A DNA stretch of 64,000 nt from Vreelandella aquamarina (GCF_900110265.1 NZ_FODB01000011.1:1-64000); one strand, 5' to 3'. Shown: positions 46,879 through 57,259, counted from the stretch's first letter. Numbers and translations are program-made. Notes: generated from the sequence alone by a model not told the origin.

Positions 46879-48150
46879 TTACCCACCATACACGTCATTA
46901 ATGGTTTTCAGCGGGTAGTGAGCCGGGTACGGCTTGCGGGCCACGCCAGAGTCGACCGCTGCCTGGGCCACTGCAGATGACACGCGCGCCAGCAGACGGA
47001 TATCCACCGGCGTGGGGATGATGTAATCACGCCCGAAGCTCATCTCGGTACGCTCGTAGGCGTTCAGCACTTCCTGGGGAACCGGCTCGCGGGCCAGGTC
47101 TTTCAGTGCATGCACCGCCGCCAGCTTCATGGCTTCGTTGATACGCGTGGCGCGCACATCCAGCGCGCCGCGGAAGATGAACGGGAAGCCCAGCACGTTG
47201 TTCACCTGGTTCGGGAAGTCCGAACGGCCGGTGGCCATGATCACATCCGGGCGCGCTTCGCGGGCTACGTCCGGGTGAATTTCCGGGTCGGGGTTGGTGC
47301 AGGCGAAAATCACCGGGTCAGCGGCCATTTTCTTCACCTGATCTGCAGAGAGCAGGCCCGGGCCAGAGAGGCCGATAAACACGTCCGCGCCGTCGATGGC
47401 ATCGTCCAGCGTGCGCATGTCGGTATCGCGGGCGAACTCCGCTTTGTACTCGTTGATGCCGTCACGCTCAGTGTGAATGACGCCACGACGATCCAGCATC
47501 ACTAAGTTCTCTTTCTTAGCACCGCAGGAGATCAGCAGGCGCATACAAGCAATAGCAGCCGCCCCGGCGCCCATGCAGACGATTTTCACGTCTTCAATCC
47601 GCTTGCCCGCGATATCCAGCGCGTTGAGCATGCCCGCAGCGGTCACAATTGCCGTGCCGTGCTGGTCATCGTGGAATACAGGGATGTTGCAGCGTTCAAC
47701 TAACGTCTTTTCGATCTCAAAGCACTCAGGCGCTTTGATATCTTCCAGGTTAATACCGCCCCAGGTGTCGGCAATGCGGGCAACGGTGTCGATAAACGCC
47801 TGCGGGCTTTCAGCGTCTACTTCGATATCAACGGAGTTAATGCCCGCAAAGCACTTGAACAGCACGCCTTTACCTTCCATCACCGGCTTACTAGCCAGCG
47901 GGCCAAGGTTGCCCAAACCCAGAATCGCACTGCCATCTGAAATAACCGCGACTAGGTTACCTTTGCCGGTATAACGGTACGCATTTTCCGCTTCGCGAGC
48001 GATTTCGCGAACCGGCTCAGCAACGCCTGGGCTATACGCTAGCGCCAAATCCCGAGCTGTCGCGGTGGGCTTGGTCAACTCCACGGAAAGCTTACCGGGG
48101 ATCGGCTTAGCGTGATAATCCAAAGCTGCCTGCTTATTTGCATCCGTCAT
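46879..48150 (-). CDS. maeB: Malic enzyme, short form without phosphotransacetylase domain
   Basis: A 423-residue cytosolic enzyme that decarboxylates malate to pyruvate. The malic domain (about 15-160) and NAD(P)-binding domain (about 165-400) are complete: SPGVAEPVREIA, the FHDDQHGTAIV catalytic/metal motif, and the GAGAAAIACMRLL dinucleotide loop. E. coli MaeB carries an extra C-terminal PTA-like domain; its absence here is as in the Pseudomonas MaeB, so this is not a truncation. Coenzyme preference cannot be settled from sequence. Upstream lies a palindrome (48241-48252) and a DnaA-box cluster. Confidence 0.94.
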   Translation of the reverse strand: MTDANKQAALDYHAKPIPGKLSVELTKPTATARDLALAYSPGVAEPVREIAREAENAYRYTGKGNLVAVISDGSAILGLGNLGPLASKPVMEGKGVLFKCFAGINSVDIEVDAESPQAFIDTVARIADTWGGINLEDIKAPECFEIEKTLVERCNIPVFHDDQHGTAIVTAAGMLNALDIAGKRIEDVKIVCMGAGAAAIACMRLLISCGAKKENLVMLDRRGVIHTERDGINEYKAEFARDTDMRTLDDAIDGADVFIGLSGPGLLSADQVKKMAADPVIFACTNPDPEIHPDVAREARPDVIMATGRSDFPNQVNNVLGFPFIFRGALDVRATRINEAMKLAAVHALKDLAREPVPQEVLNAYERTEMSFGRDYIIPTPVDIRLLARVSSAVAQAAVDSGVARKPYPAHYPLKTINDVYGG

Positions 48151-48553
48151 AGTAAAGGTCTCATCAGCCTAAAGTAGAAAAGTTGTATCAGAATATAGAA
48201 AAAACCTAGGCGCCTCAAGCACGTAGTAAACTTACCTACGAAACGATCGTTTTAGCCACATTCCCTTCCATTTCGGAACTTTTCCACGTTATTTGCTGCA
48301 ACTTATGCATCCAGCCATCAGCTATAAAGGTTTCCTTATTGATGCAGCGCAGTATTTTTGGAAATAAATTCCAATAAGAGCAACACATAGTTATCCACAC
48401 CTGGTTGTCAAAACACCCTGTGGAAAAGATGACCAAGTAAGTAGAAAAAGAACCGCGTTAGGAGGGCAACACGTCAAGCAACGTGCCGTAAAGCAAGTGG
48501 CAACACATTCAGGCAGTAGGAACGCTAATAAAAAGGGTAGTCCCTTAGGGACA
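48151..48553 (-). promoter_or_regulatory. AT-rich intergenic region with palindrome and DnaA boxes
   Basis: The 476-bp gap between maeB and rpmE holds no credible gene. It contains the palindrome AAACGATCGTTT (48241-48252, 91 bp before maeB) and four DnaA-box-like 9-mers: TTAGCCACA (48252-48260), TTTTCCACG (48280-48288), TTATCCACA (48391-48399) and, on the minus strand, TTTTCCACA (48419-48427). The third and fourth match the consensus TTWTNCACA exactly and are 19 bp apart in opposite orientation. Confidence 0.5.
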
Positions 48554-48581
48554 AAAAGCCCACGCCGTGGCGTGGGCTTTT
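48554..48581. terminator. rpmE terminator
   Basis: Stem aaaagcccacg / cgtgggctttt with a 6-nt loop, 45 bp after the rpmE stop; on both strands the stem base gives a T-run. Confidence 0.8.
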
Positions 48582-48626
48582 GCACAGAGCACAATGCGTG
48601 CCTGCGATAGGCTTAATCCGTTAGGA

Positions 48627-48842
48627 TTAGCCGCGCTTGATAGCAGCGCCGAAACGCTTGTTGAAGCGCTCTACGCGGCCACCAGTGGTCGCTTGCTTCT
48701 GCTTGCCCGTGTAGAACGGGTGGCAGTTGGAGCATACGTCCAGAGAGAAGTCCTGACCAGAGGTAGAACCGACCTGGAAGCTTGCACCGCAAGAACAGTT
48801 GGCGGTGACCGTGTTGTAATTCGGGTGGATACCTTGTTTCAT
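48627..48842 (-). CDS. rpmE: Ribosomal protein L31, zinc-binding type
   Basis: A 71-residue ribosomal protein of the C+ type with zinc cysteines ([17 protein letters not shown]) and the start [13 protein letters not shown] 48842 follows gagg; the in-frame ATG four codons earlier is less likely. Type B L31 (YkgM) lacks these cysteines. It is divergent from priA. Confidence 0.96.
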   Translation of the reverse strand: MKQGIHPNYNTVTANCSCGASFQVGSTSGQDFSLDVCSNCHPFYTGKQKQATTGGRVERFNKRFGAAIKRG

Positions 48843-48986
48843 CTTGAGCCTCATAAGCTATATGCCGCCACCTGATCCGTTGCCAGGCACCGCATACGGG
48901 TTTGAAAAACTGCTAACCGGTTAACCGCTCCATCCGATAGATTCAGAGCGGCCGCGCATTCTAGCAAACTAATCGCCGGAGGCCAA

Positions 48987-51242
48987 TTGTCCGATTCTGT
49001 TTCTGCCCAGCCATCGTCACCTGGGCTGCCTAAGGGCGCTTTTCAGGTGCTCAAGGTCGCGTTACCGTCGCCGCTAAGACGCCTGTTTGACTACTTACCC
49101 GCACCGAGGGCTCCCGCCTGTGGCTGGCAGCCTGGGCTGCGGGTAAGGGTGCCGTTTGGCCGCCGCGATGTCGTCGGAGTGGTGGTGTCTTTGGCTTCCG
49201 GCAGCGAATTACCGCGCTCGCAGCTGCGGGCCATCGGTGAAGCGCTGGATGAGGGCCCATTACCCAGCGACTGGCAGTGGCTGTGCCAGTTTGCAGCGCG
49301 TTACTACCAGCACAGCCTGGGCGATACCATGCAGCACGCTATGCCCGCCAGGCTACGCCAGGGCCACCCTATGGCAGGGCGCACCCAAACCCTGTGGCTT
49401 CCGCTACCCAACGATGAAACAGCGCTGGCACGCGCGCCTAAACAGGCGGAGCTTTATGCGCTTCTTCGCCAGCACCCTCACGGGCTGCCGGGCCGCGCCG
49501 TGAGCGCCCACGGCTTCACCCGAGACCAGCTATTAGCGCTGCAAAAAAAAGGCTTTACCCAACCCCAAGAGATTACCCTCACCGCCGCTCAACCCACCGG
49601 CGGAAGCTTACTCGCCTCCCCGTCGCTGCCGCTCAACCGTGAACAGGCCACTGCGCTATCCGTGCTGCATGAAAAACTCGACGGCTACCACCCCTGTTTA
49701 TTGGAAGGCGTGACCGGTAGCGGCAAAACCGAGATTTACCTACAGCTCATCGAAGCGCTCGCTGCCAAAGGAAAGCAGTCCCTGGTGCTCGTGCCCGAAA
49801 TTGGCCTCACACCACAAACGCTAGCGCGGTTCAAAAGCCGTTTTCGCGTGCCGGTGGTGGCGCTGCACTCCGGGCTTACCGACCCAGAGCGCTTAGATGT
49901 ATGGGAAGCCGCCGCCAACGGCCGCGCACTGGTGATTATCGGCACCCGTTCGGCCATTTTCACCCCGCTGGCAAACCCCGGCGCGATCATCGTCGATGAA
50001 GAGCACGACGGCTCCTATAAACAGCACGACGGGCTGCGCTACCACGCACGGGACCTTGCTGTTGCCAGGGCGCACTACCACGGCATTCCCCTATTACTGG
50101 GCAGCGCGACGCCCTCGTTTGAAAGCCTGCAGAAGGCGCTTACGGGCGCTTATCGACACCTGCGGCTAACTCAGCGGCCCAGCCGTCACCCGCCCGCTAA
50201 GTTAGAGCTAATCGACCTGCGTCATCAACGTCGCCAAGGCGGGCTGTTGCCGGGGGCCATCAAAGCCATCAAAAGCACCCTCGCGGCGGGCAAGCAGGCG
50301 CTCATTTTTATCAACCGGCGCGGCTTTGCGCCGAGCCTAGCCTGCCATAGCTGCGGCTGGATGGCCGAATGTGGCCAGTGCGATGCGCGTATGACGCTAC
50401 ACCGCCAGCCACCGCTGCTGGCCTGCCACCACTGCGACAGCCGCCGCGCCCTGCCGGATGCCTGCCCAGAGTGCGGCAGCGGCGATTTACGTGCGCTGGG
50501 TAGCGGCACGGAGCGCACCGAGGAGACGCTACAAGGGCTGTTCCCTGACACCACTGTTCACCGTATTGACCGCGACAGCACGCGCAAAAAAGAGAGCTTC
50601 GAGCAGGTGCTCAAAGAGATTCAGCGCGGCGAGCCCTGCCTGCTGGTGGGTACTCAAATGCTCGCCAAAGGCCACCACCTGCCCCACGTCACCTTGGTGG
50701 TGGTGGTCAACGCCGATGGCGGCCTCTACGCGGCGGATTTTCGCGCCCTAGAGCACAGCGCACAGCTATTGGAGCAAGTAGCGGGGCGCGCAGGCCGCGC
50801 CGCCCACCCTGGCCGGGTGCTGGTGCAAACTCTCCACCCGGATGACCCACACCTAGGCCAGCTGGCCGAACATGGCTACGGCGCGCTGGCCCGCAACCTG
50901 CTGGAAGAGCGCCGCATTGCCAAACTGCCACCGTTCAGCTTTATGGCCCTACTACGTGTCGAAAGCCCCCAAGAGCACGCCGCCCTAGCGCTGGCCCAGC
51001 AGGCCGCCCAGGCGCTACGCCAGTGGTTGAAGGACGCCAATGTGCCGGTACGCTGCCTGGGGCCCGTGCCCGCCCCCATGGAGCGTCGCCAAAACCGCTA
51101 CCACATTCATGTCATGATCACTGCTGACAAACGTAGCCACCGCCACGCCGCCGCTAACTGGCTGGTGCAGTGGCTAGAAGCCAACCGAGAGGCGCGCAAA
51201 GTGCGCTGGTCGATTGACATCGATCCACAAACCCTGGCCTAG
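48987..51242 (+). CDS. priA: Primosomal protein N' (PriA helicase)
   Basis: A 751-residue superfamily 2 3'-5' helicase that restarts collapsed forks. An N-terminal 3'BD is present (PSPLRRLFDYLP), then Walker A GVTGSGKT (about 238-245), DEEH box in VDEEHDGSYKQHDGLRYHAR, a zinc region with eight cysteines (CHSCGWMAECGQC ... CHHC ... CPEC) and helicase motifs V/VI. The start is TTG, with ggagg 6 nt upstream. Confidence 0.97.
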   Translation: MSDSVSAQPSSPGLPKGAFQVLKVALPSPLRRLFDYLPAPRAPACGWQPGLRVRVPFGRRDVVGVVVSLASGSELPRSQLRAIGEALDEGPLPSDWQWLCQFAARYYQHSLGDTMQHAMPARLRQGHPMAGRTQTLWLPLPNDETALARAPKQAELYALLRQHPHGLPGRAVSAHGFTRDQLLALQKKGFTQPQEITLTAAQPTGGSLLASPSLPLNREQATALSVLHEKLDGYHPCLLEGVTGSGKTEIYLQLIEALAAKGKQSLVLVPEIGLTPQTLARFKSRFRVPVVALHSGLTDPERLDVWEAAANGRALVIIGTRSAIFTPLANPGAIIVDEEHDGSYKQHDGLRYHARDLAVARAHYHGIPLLLGSATPSFESLQKALTGAYRHLRLTQRPSRHPPAKLELIDLRHQRRQGGLLPGAIKAIKSTLAAGKQALIFINRRGFAPSLACHSCGWMAECGQCDARMTLHRQPPLLACHHCDSRRALPDACPECGSGDLRALGSGTERTEETLQGLFPDTTVHRIDRDSTRKKESFEQVLKEIQRGEPCLLVGTQMLAKGHHLPHVTLVVVVNADGGLYAADFRALEHSAQLLEQVAGRAGRAAHPGRVLVQTLHPDDPHLGQLAEHGYGALARNLLEERRIAKLPPFSFMALLRVESPQEHAALALAQQAAQALRQWLKDANVPVRCLGPVPAPMERRQNRYHIHVMITADKRSHRHAAANWLVQWLEANREARKVRWSIDIDPQTLA

Positions 51243-51386
51243 CCGCCAGAGCTCGTATCCAACGCAAGTCCTATCCTAAGGGAATACGGCTTTGAAACTG
51301 CGCGCCAATTGCCGATAATGACCGCTTTGCCGCTGCATTACCTGGGCGCCTGCACACGCCGCCACCGACGACATCCGGATATTTAC

Positions 51387-53072
51387 ATGAAAGATACGAT
51401 TATTTCTCTGCTCGAAGGCGCGGTTGACGCGCTTAAGCACCAAGGCGTGCTGCCCAACGACTTAACGCCCACGATCAAAGTGGACCCTACCAAAGACAAG
51501 GCCCACGGCGACTACGCCACCAACCTCGCACTGATGTTGGCCAAGCCTTCCGGCATGAAGCCACGCGAGCTGGCCGACACCCTCGTCGCCGCCCTGCCCG
51601 CCAGCGATGCCATTCAAAAAACTGAGATTGCGGGTCCTGGGTTTATCAACTTCTTTGCCGCCACGGACGCCGCTGCACAAATCGTTGCTCAGGTGCTGGA
51701 TAGTGGCGATGCTTTTGGCCGCAGCCTAATCGGCAAAGGCGAGAAAGTGCAGGTGGAGTTTGTCTCTGCCAACCCCACTGGCCCGCTCCACGTAGGCCAC
51801 GGCCGAGGTGCGGCGATTGGCGACAGCCTTTGCCGCCTGCTGGAAGCCACGGGCTACGACGTGACCCGCGAGTTCTACTACAACGACGCGGGTGCTCAGA
51901 TTAAGAACTTAGCACTTTCCGTTCAGGCTCGTGCTAAAGGCCTCGGCCCCGACGATGCCAGCTGGCCGGAAGATGGCTATCGCGGCGAGTACATCGTGGA
52001 TGTCGCCAACGACTATATGGCGGGCAAAACGGTCACCGCCGATGACCGCGAAGTAACGGCTAAAGCGGATGCGGATGATTTAGATGCCATTCAAGCCTTT
52101 GCCGTTGCCTGGCTGCGCCGCGAGCAGGATCTAGACCTCAAAGCCTTTGGCGTCGAGTTTGACGTTTACTTCCTGGAGTCCTCGCTCTACGAAGATGGCA
52201 AGGTCGAGGCCACCGTCGAAAAACTGGTCGCCAACGGCCACACCTATGAAAAAGATGGCGCGATGTGGCTGCGCACCACCGACTTTGGCGATGACAAAGA
52301 CCGCGTAATGCGCAAGCGCGAAGGGGGTTACACCTACTTCCTGCCCGACGTCGCCTACCACCTGAACAAATGGCAGCGCGGTTTTAAAACCGTGATCAAT
52401 GAACAGGGTGCTGACCACCACTCCACCGTCACGCGCGTACGCGCAGGCCTGCAGGCGCTGGAAGTGGGCATCCCGACAGGCTGGCCCGACTACGTGCTGC
52501 ACCAGATGGTGATGGTCACCCGTTCTGGGGTCGAAGTGAAGCTCTCCAAGCGCGCAGGCAGCTACGTCACTATTCGCGATTTGATTGATGAAGTGGGCCG
52601 TGATGCAACGCGCTTCTTCCTGGCGGCACGGCGCGCGGACTCTCAGTTGACCTTTGACATCGACCTCGCCCGGTCGCAGTCCAACGACAACCCGGTGTAT
52701 TACATTCAGTATGCCCACGCGCGGGTGTGCAGCATGTTGCGCAAAGCCGAAGAGGCAGGCCAACCCTTCGATCACAGCATCGCCACGGCCCACTTGGCAC
52801 TGCTCGATAGCGATCAGGAGAAAGCGGTGCTGAACCGGTTGGCCCGCTATCCGGAGGTGGTCGAACACGCCGCCAAGAACCGCGAGCCGCAGCAAGTCGC
52901 CCAGTACCTGCTGGACTTGGCCGGTGACTTCCACACCTGCTACAACGCGGTCAAAGTGATGGTCGATGACGACACGCTGCGCAACACTCGCCTAGCCCTG
53001 GGCCTAGCAACCCGCCAAGTGCTGCGCAATGGTCTGGACCTTATGGGTGTTAGCGCACCCGAGGAGATGTAG
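51387..53072 (+). CDS. argS: Arginyl-tRNA synthetase
   Basis: A 561-residue class I synthetase. The HVGH (HIGH) signature sits near residue 137 in [20 protein letters not shown] and KLSKRAG (KMSKS) near 384. ATG 51387 gives the normal ArgS N-terminus ([16 protein letters not shown]); an in-frame extension to 51309 is not expected. It is followed 3 bp later by the SPOR-domain gene. Confidence 0.97.
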   Translation: MKDTIISLLEGAVDALKHQGVLPNDLTPTIKVDPTKDKAHGDYATNLALMLAKPSGMKPRELADTLVAALPASDAIQKTEIAGPGFINFFAATDAAAQIVAQVLDSGDAFGRSLIGKGEKVQVEFVSANPTGPLHVGHGRGAAIGDSLCRLLEATGYDVTREFYYNDAGAQIKNLALSVQARAKGLGPDDASWPEDGYRGEYIVDVANDYMAGKTVTADDREVTAKADADDLDAIQAFAVAWLRREQDLDLKAFGVEFDVYFLESSLYEDGKVEATVEKLVANGHTYEKDGAMWLRTTDFGDDKDRVMRKREGGYTYFLPDVAYHLNKWQRGFKTVINEQGADHHSTVTRVRAGLQALEVGIPTGWPDYVLHQMVMVTRSGVEVKLSKRAGSYVTIRDLIDEVGRDATRFFLAARRADSQLTFDIDLARSQSNDNPVYYIQYAHARVCSMLRKAEEAGQPFDHSIATAHLALLDSDQEKAVLNRLARYPEVVEHAAKNREPQQVAQYLLDLAGDFHTCYNAVKVMVDDDTLRNTRLALGLATRQVLRNGLDLMGVSAPEEM

Positions 53073-53075
53073 TTC

Positions 53076-53834
53076 ATGGCCAGCCCGCGCACTAAGCCCA
53101 CCCGCCGTGGAGCCACGTCGCAGCGTAAGTCCGCCCGCCGCTCTGGGGGCGGGCTACGCATTCCCGGCTGGCTGTGGGGGATTGTCGGGGTCGCCGCTGG
53201 TTTTTTCCTCGCCCAGCACCAGCACGGCACTGCTCCCTGGCAAGATCAGCAGGAGGTTCCTCAGGCGACGGTACTGCCAAAACCCGCGGGTAGCGATGAG
53301 CGCAGCGCAGCGCGGCAAACCGAAACGCCCACCGAGCCCTCCATGCCTACGTTCGAGTTCTACACGCTGCTGCCTGAAACCGAAGTCATCGCCCCCGGCG
53401 GAGCGATTCCCTCGACCGTCACGCCCCCGACCGTAACGGCCAGTGATGCAGACGCAAGCGATACGGCAACCGATAGCACAGAAACCGCCACCAGCACGCC
53501 TGCTGACGACCCCATTGCTCAGGTGATTGCCGCCAACACGCGCCCCAACGAGCAGGCCGCTGCCGCTCAGCAGGCACCCGCGGCCAGCAATAGCACGCCC
53601 AGCCGCTATATGCTGCAAGCCGCTTCGTTTCGTGAGATTGGCGATGCCGAACAGCTGCGCAGTCGTTTGCGTAACCTAAGCCTGCTAGCGCAGATCAGCG
53701 AAGTGCAGGCCAACGGTGATACCTGGCACCGGGTTCAGGTTGGCCCCTACGACGACACCCGCGAGCTCAACCGCGCTCAGGACTTAATGAGCACACAAGG
53801 CATTGAGCCGCTGCTGATACAGCTACAGAACTAA
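53076..53834 (+). CDS. SPOR-domain, FtsN-like cell-division-associated membrane protein
   Basis: A 252-residue bitopic protein: a short basic cytoplasmic N-terminus, one membrane segment (about 29-45, [18 protein letters not shown]), a long low-complexity Thr/Ala/Pro/Asp-rich periplasmic linker, and a C-terminal SPOR domain (about 176-250, [20 protein letters not shown]) that would bind denuded septal glycan. The organisation matches FtsN, but the argS-hslVU location is shared by several SPOR proteins, so no symbol is given. Confidence 0.88.
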   Translation: MASPRTKPTRRGATSQRKSARRSGGGLRIPGWLWGIVGVAAGFFLAQHQHGTAPWQDQQEVPQATVLPKPAGSDERSAARQTETPTEPSMPTFEFYTLLPETEVIAPGGAIPSTVTPPTVTASDADASDTATDSTETATSTPADDPIAQVIAANTRPNEQAAAAQQAPAASNSTPSRYMLQAASFREIGDAEQLRSRLRNLSLLAQISEVQANGDTWHRVQVGPYDDTRELNRAQDLMSTQGIEPLLIQLQN

Positions 53835-53886
53835 CTAACAGCGTGCTGAGCTGCGCCAGGCACGCTTTATCTGATGGCTTTCGCTT

Positions 53887-53917
53887 GCGGGCGGTTGATT
53901 TTTTATCAGCCGCCCGC
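53887..53917 (+). terminator. Terminator after the SPOR gene
   Basis: A 13-bp stem (gcgggcggttgat / atcagccgcccgc, one G-U pair) with a T-rich loop, followed by attttg, 53 bp after the SPOR stop. A second hairpin (cggccgcc-ca-ggcggccg, 53943-53960) lies in the probable 5' leader of hslV. Confidence 0.65.
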
Positions 53918-54001
53918 ATTTTGTTGGGAATCGCTTTTTATACGGCCGCCCAGGCGGCCGATCAGTCATCGGGAGCGCGTCTCCCCCAAGGAGTTATCTC
54001 C

Positions 54002-54535
54002 ATGACCACAATTGTTTCCGTTCGCCGCGGTAACCAAGTAGCCCTCGCAGGCGATGGCCAAGTCTCGCTTGGCAACACCGTGATGAAAGGCAATGCCAGC
54101 AAAGTACGCCGCCTTTACCGTGGCAAAGTGCTGGCCGGTTTCGCCGGTGGCACCGCTGATGCGTTTACCCTATTTGAGCGTTTTGAAGCGCAGCTTGAAA
54201 AGTATCAGGGCCATTTAACCAAGGCAGCAGTTGAGCTTGCCAAAGATTGGCGCACCGACCGCGCGCTGCGCCGCTTAGAAGCCCTGTTGGCCGTGGCCGA
54301 CCACAGCGCCTCGCTGATTATTACCGGTAACGGCGATGTGGTTGAGCCAGAGCGCGGCATTATTGCGATTGGCTCAGGCGGCAACTTTGCCCAGGCCAGC
54401 GCCCGCGCGCTGCTCGAAAATACTGAGCTGTCTGCTCGCGAGATTACCGAAAAATCCCTCGCCATCGCTGGTGACATCTGCGTATTCACCAATCACCACG
54501 TGACGCTCGAAGAGCTGAACATCAACGAACGTTGA
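54002..54535 (+). CDS. hslV: ATP-dependent protease subunit HslV
   Basis: A 177-residue proteasome-like peptidase. After Met removal the N-terminal Thr of TTIVSVRR is the nucleophile; [21 protein letters not shown] and [14 protein letters not shown] are family hallmarks. ATG 54002 with an upstream aaggag fixes the start; an in-frame extension to 53843 would hide the catalytic Thr. It forms a 24-subunit complex with HslU. Confidence 0.97.
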   Translation: MTTIVSVRRGNQVALAGDGQVSLGNTVMKGNASKVRRLYRGKVLAGFAGGTADAFTLFERFEAQLEKYQGHLTKAAVELAKDWRTDRALRRLEALLAVADHSASLIITGNGDVVEPERGIIAIGSGGNFAQASARALLENTELSAREITEKSLAIAGDICVFTNHHVTLEELNINER

Positions 54536-54545
54536 GGCCACTTTA

Positions 54546-55868
54546 ATGACCCAGATGACACCCCGCGAAATCGTCCATGCGCTGGATCAGTACATTATCG
54601 GCCAGCAAGATGCCAAGCGCGCAGTGGCTATTGCCCTGCGTAACCGCTGGCGTCGTATGCAGCTCGACGACGAGCTGCGCCCGGAAGTTACGCCGAAAAA
54701 CATTCTGATGATTGGCCCCACCGGCGTGGGTAAAACCGAAATTGCCCGCCGGTTGGCGAAGCTGGCCCGTGCGCCGTTTATCAAGGTAGAAGCCACCAAG
54801 TTCACCGAAGTGGGCTACGTGGGCCGCGACGTCGAGTCGATTATCCGCGACCTGATGGAAGCGGCGATCAAGATGGTCCGCGAGTACGCCAAAGAAGAAG
54901 TTAGCCACCGCGCCGCAGACGCCGCTGAAGACCGTGTACTCGACGCCCTGCTGCCGCCGCCCCGAGGCCAGGAAGATAAGCCCCGCGAAGATAGCAGCAC
55001 CCGCCAGACCTTCCGCAAAAAGCTGCGTGAAGGCCAGTTGGACGATAAAGAGATCGATATTGAGATCTCCTCCCACGGCCAAGGCATCGACATCATGACC
55101 CCTCCGGGTATGGAAGAGATGACCAGCCAACTGCAGAGCCTGTTCTCCAACATGGGCCAGCAGAAGCGTGAGCAGCGCCGGGTGACCGTGAAAGAAGCGC
55201 TGGTGCTACTACGTGATGAAGAGGCCGGCAAACTGGTCAACGAAGAAGAGATCAAAGCCCGCGCCGTGGAAGCCGTCGAGCAGCACGGCATCGTGTTCCT
55301 GGACGAGATCGACAAGGTCGCCAAGGGCAGCGGCCAGTCAAGCGGCGGCGAAGTATCTCGGGAAGGTGTGCAGCGTGACCTGCTGCCGCTGATTGAAGGC
55401 TCGACGGTGTCGACCAAGTACGGCATGGTCAAAACCGACCACATTCTGTTCATCGCTTCCGGTGCTTTCCACCTGTCGCGCCCTTCAGACCTCATTCCGG
55501 AACTGCAGGGCCGCCTGCCGATTCGCGTTGAGCTGGATGCGCTAACGCCGGGCGACTTCAAGCGGATTCTCACCGAGCCTTCTGCCTCACTGACCAAGCA
55601 GTACCAAGCGCTGCTGGCAACTGAAGGGCTGGATCTTGAGTTCACCCCGGACGGTATTGAGCGTATTGCCGAAATCTCCTGGCAAGTGAACGAAGGCACC
55701 GAGAATATCGGTGCTCGCCGCCTGCACACTGTGCTAGAGCGCCTATTGGAAGAGGCATCGTTCAAGGGTGGTGATATGGATAGCCCCTTGGTCATCGACG
55801 CTGACTACGTCAACGCTCAGCTAGGCGAACTGGCGGTCGACGAAGACCTGTCGCGCTATATTCTGTAA
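54546..55868 (+). CDS. hslU: ATPase subunit HslU of the HslVU protease
   Basis: A 440-residue AAA+ unfoldase: Walker A GPTGVGKT (57-64), the I-domain (about 110-240), Walker [11 protein letters not shown], and the C-terminal tail ending SRYIL that docks HslV. It lies 10 bp after hslV and is followed by a terminator. Confidence 0.98.
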   Translation: MTQMTPREIVHALDQYIIGQQDAKRAVAIALRNRWRRMQLDDELRPEVTPKNILMIGPTGVGKTEIARRLAKLARAPFIKVEATKFTEVGYVGRDVESIIRDLMEAAIKMVREYAKEEVSHRAADAAEDRVLDALLPPPRGQEDKPREDSSTRQTFRKKLREGQLDDKEIDIEISSHGQGIDIMTPPGMEEMTSQLQSLFSNMGQQKREQRRVTVKEALVLLRDEEAGKLVNEEEIKARAVEAVEQHGIVFLDEIDKVAKGSGQSSGGEVSREGVQRDLLPLIEGSTVSTKYGMVKTDHILFIASGAFHLSRPSDLIPELQGRLPIRVELDALTPGDFKRILTEPSASLTKQYQALLATEGLDLEFTPDGIERIAEISWQVNEGTENIGARRLHTVLERLLEEASFKGGDMDSPLVIDADYVNAQLGELAVDEDLSRYIL

Positions 55869-55892
55869 GCGCTAGTATCGGTATAGCCACCG

Positions 55893-55921
55893 GCAGCTTG
55901 TCCGCTTTGCGGGCAGGCTGC
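55893..55921 (+). terminator. hslVU terminator
   Basis: A 13-bp stem with two G-U pairs (gcagcttgtccgc / gcgggcaggctgc), a TTT loop and a TTTT tail, 24 bp after the hslU stop. Confidence 0.75.
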
Positions 55922-55955
55922 TTTTGCTACTTATCGTCACGAGGTTCCCGTATTT

Positions 55956-56339
55956 ATGAACGCCCCGACACCCACACGGGTTCACTACCATAAGCAGGCT
56001 CGCGAGCTGGAGCTTGGCTATGCCAACGGTGACACCTATCGACTACCCGTTGAATTTTTAAGGGTTTACTCCCCTTCAGCTGAAGTGCGCGGCCACGGCG
56101 GTGACACGGCCGTTCTGCAAGTCGGTAAAAAGGAAGTCGGCCTGCAAAATATTACCCAGGCCGGTAACTACGCGCTCAAACTGCACTTTGATGACGGTCA
56201 CGACAGCGGCTTGTTTAGCTGGAACTACCTGTTTGACCTTGCCACACATCAAGATGCCTATTGGCAGAACTATCTCAAACGCTTGGAAGAGGCAGGGGCC
56301 TCCCGCGAGCCTGCGGGCATTCAATTCAAGCAGCTGTGA
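55956..56339 (+). CDS. DUF971-domain protein
   Basis: A 127-residue protein consisting of one DUF971 domain (GBBH-like N-terminal fold), with LELGYANGDTYRLPVEFLRVYSPSAEVRGH and a C-terminal SWNYLFDLATHQDAYWQNYL typical of this group. It is encoded beside hslU and ubiE in many gammaproteobacteria. The isolated domain may assist Fe-S or iron handling by analogy to other members; function is not established. Confidence 0.88.
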   Translation: MNAPTPTRVHYHKQARELELGYANGDTYRLPVEFLRVYSPSAEVRGHGGDTAVLQVGKKEVGLQNITQAGNYALKLHFDDGHDSGLFSWNYLFDLATHQDAYWQNYLKRLEEAGASREPAGIQFKQL

Positions 56340-56460
56340 CGCGGTGCCCCAGGTGAAGCGCAGACAAGCCGGGGTCGGGAAGGCTACAATGTTGCCAACT
56401 ACTTATTGCGATGACCTAACGGTCGACAACTACCGCCTCGAACTCGGGAGCTAAAGCCCC

Positions 56461-57216
56461 ATGAGCCCCACCGAAAAACGCACTACCCATTTCGGCTACC
56501 AAGAAGTGCCGGTCGACGAGAAAGCCTCTCGCGTGGCCGATGTATTCCACTCAGTGGCCGCCCGCTATGACGTGATGAACGACCTGATGTCCATGGGCAT
56601 TCACCGGATCTGGAAACGACTCACCATTGAGCGTGCAGGCGTTCGCCCAGGGCACCATGTGCTGGACATCGCTGGCGGCACGGGCGATCTCACCCTAAAG
56701 TTCTCCCGCTTAGTTGGCCCGCGTGGCAAAGTCGTTTTGGCCGACATCAATGCCTCCATGTTACGCGTTGGCCGCGACAAGCTGATGGATAACGGCGTAG
56801 GTGGCAACGTGGAGTACGTTCAAGCCAACGCCGAGTGCCTACCCTTCCCGGATAACAGCTTCGACTGTATTACCATTGCCTTCGGCTTGCGTAACGTCAC
56901 CGATAAAGATGCCGCGCTGCGTTCTATGGCACGGGTACTCAAGCCAGGCGGCCGCCTGCTGGTGCTGGAGTTCTCCAAGCCCAACAACCCGCTGCTCTCC
57001 AAGGCCTACGATGAGTACTCTTTCCGCCTGCTGCCCAAAATGGGCGAGCTGGTGGCGGGTGACGGCGAAAGCTATCGCTACTTAGCCGAATCAATTCGCA
57101 TGCATCCGGATCAAGAAACCCTGAAAGGCATGATGGAAGCCGCGGGCCTTGAGCGGGTCGAGTACACCAACCTGACCGGCGGTATCGTCGCCCTTCACCG
57201 CGGCATCAAGTTATGA
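56461..57216 (+). CDS. ubiE: Ubiquinone/menaquinone biosynthesis methyltransferase UbiE
   Basis: A 251-residue SAM-dependent C-methyltransferase acting on the 2-polyprenyl-6-methoxy-benzoquinol ring. It has [20 protein letters not shown], the SAM motif [13 protein letters not shown] and the C-terminal [12 protein letters not shown]. It heads the ubiE-ubiJ-ubiB operon. Confidence 0.97.
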   Translation: MSPTEKRTTHFGYQEVPVDEKASRVADVFHSVAARYDVMNDLMSMGIHRIWKRLTIERAGVRPGHHVLDIAGGTGDLTLKFSRLVGPRGKVVLADINASMLRVGRDKLMDNGVGGNVEYVQANAECLPFPDNSFDCITIAFGLRNVTDKDAALRSMARVLKPGGRLLVLEFSKPNNPLLSKAYDEYSFRLLPKMGELVAGDGESYRYLAESIRMHPDQETLKGMMEAAGLERVEYTNLTGGIVALHRGIKL

Positions 57217-57259
57217 CACAGCAGCATCAAGCAATCATCCTCTGGCACCAGAGGTCAGC

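Noticed and set aside
46691-46918. A 75-codon frame between tesB and maeB
   Set aside because: It crosses the terminator and the inverted-repeat element and overlaps the maeB 3' end; no ribosome site.
46879-48150. Truncated MaeB
   Set aside because: The missing PTA-like domain is normal for the short form in Pseudomonas-type bacteria, and the end of the protein is a proper NAD-domain C-terminus.
48252-48427. Chromosomal replication origin
   Set aside because: No dnaA/dnaN/gidA/parAB neighbours and only four boxes; kept as a DnaA-box cluster instead.
48236-48594. Two small minus-strand frames in the maeB-rpmE gap
   Set aside because: They lie in AT-rich regulatory DNA and across the rpmE terminator, and have no ribosome site or recognisable protein.
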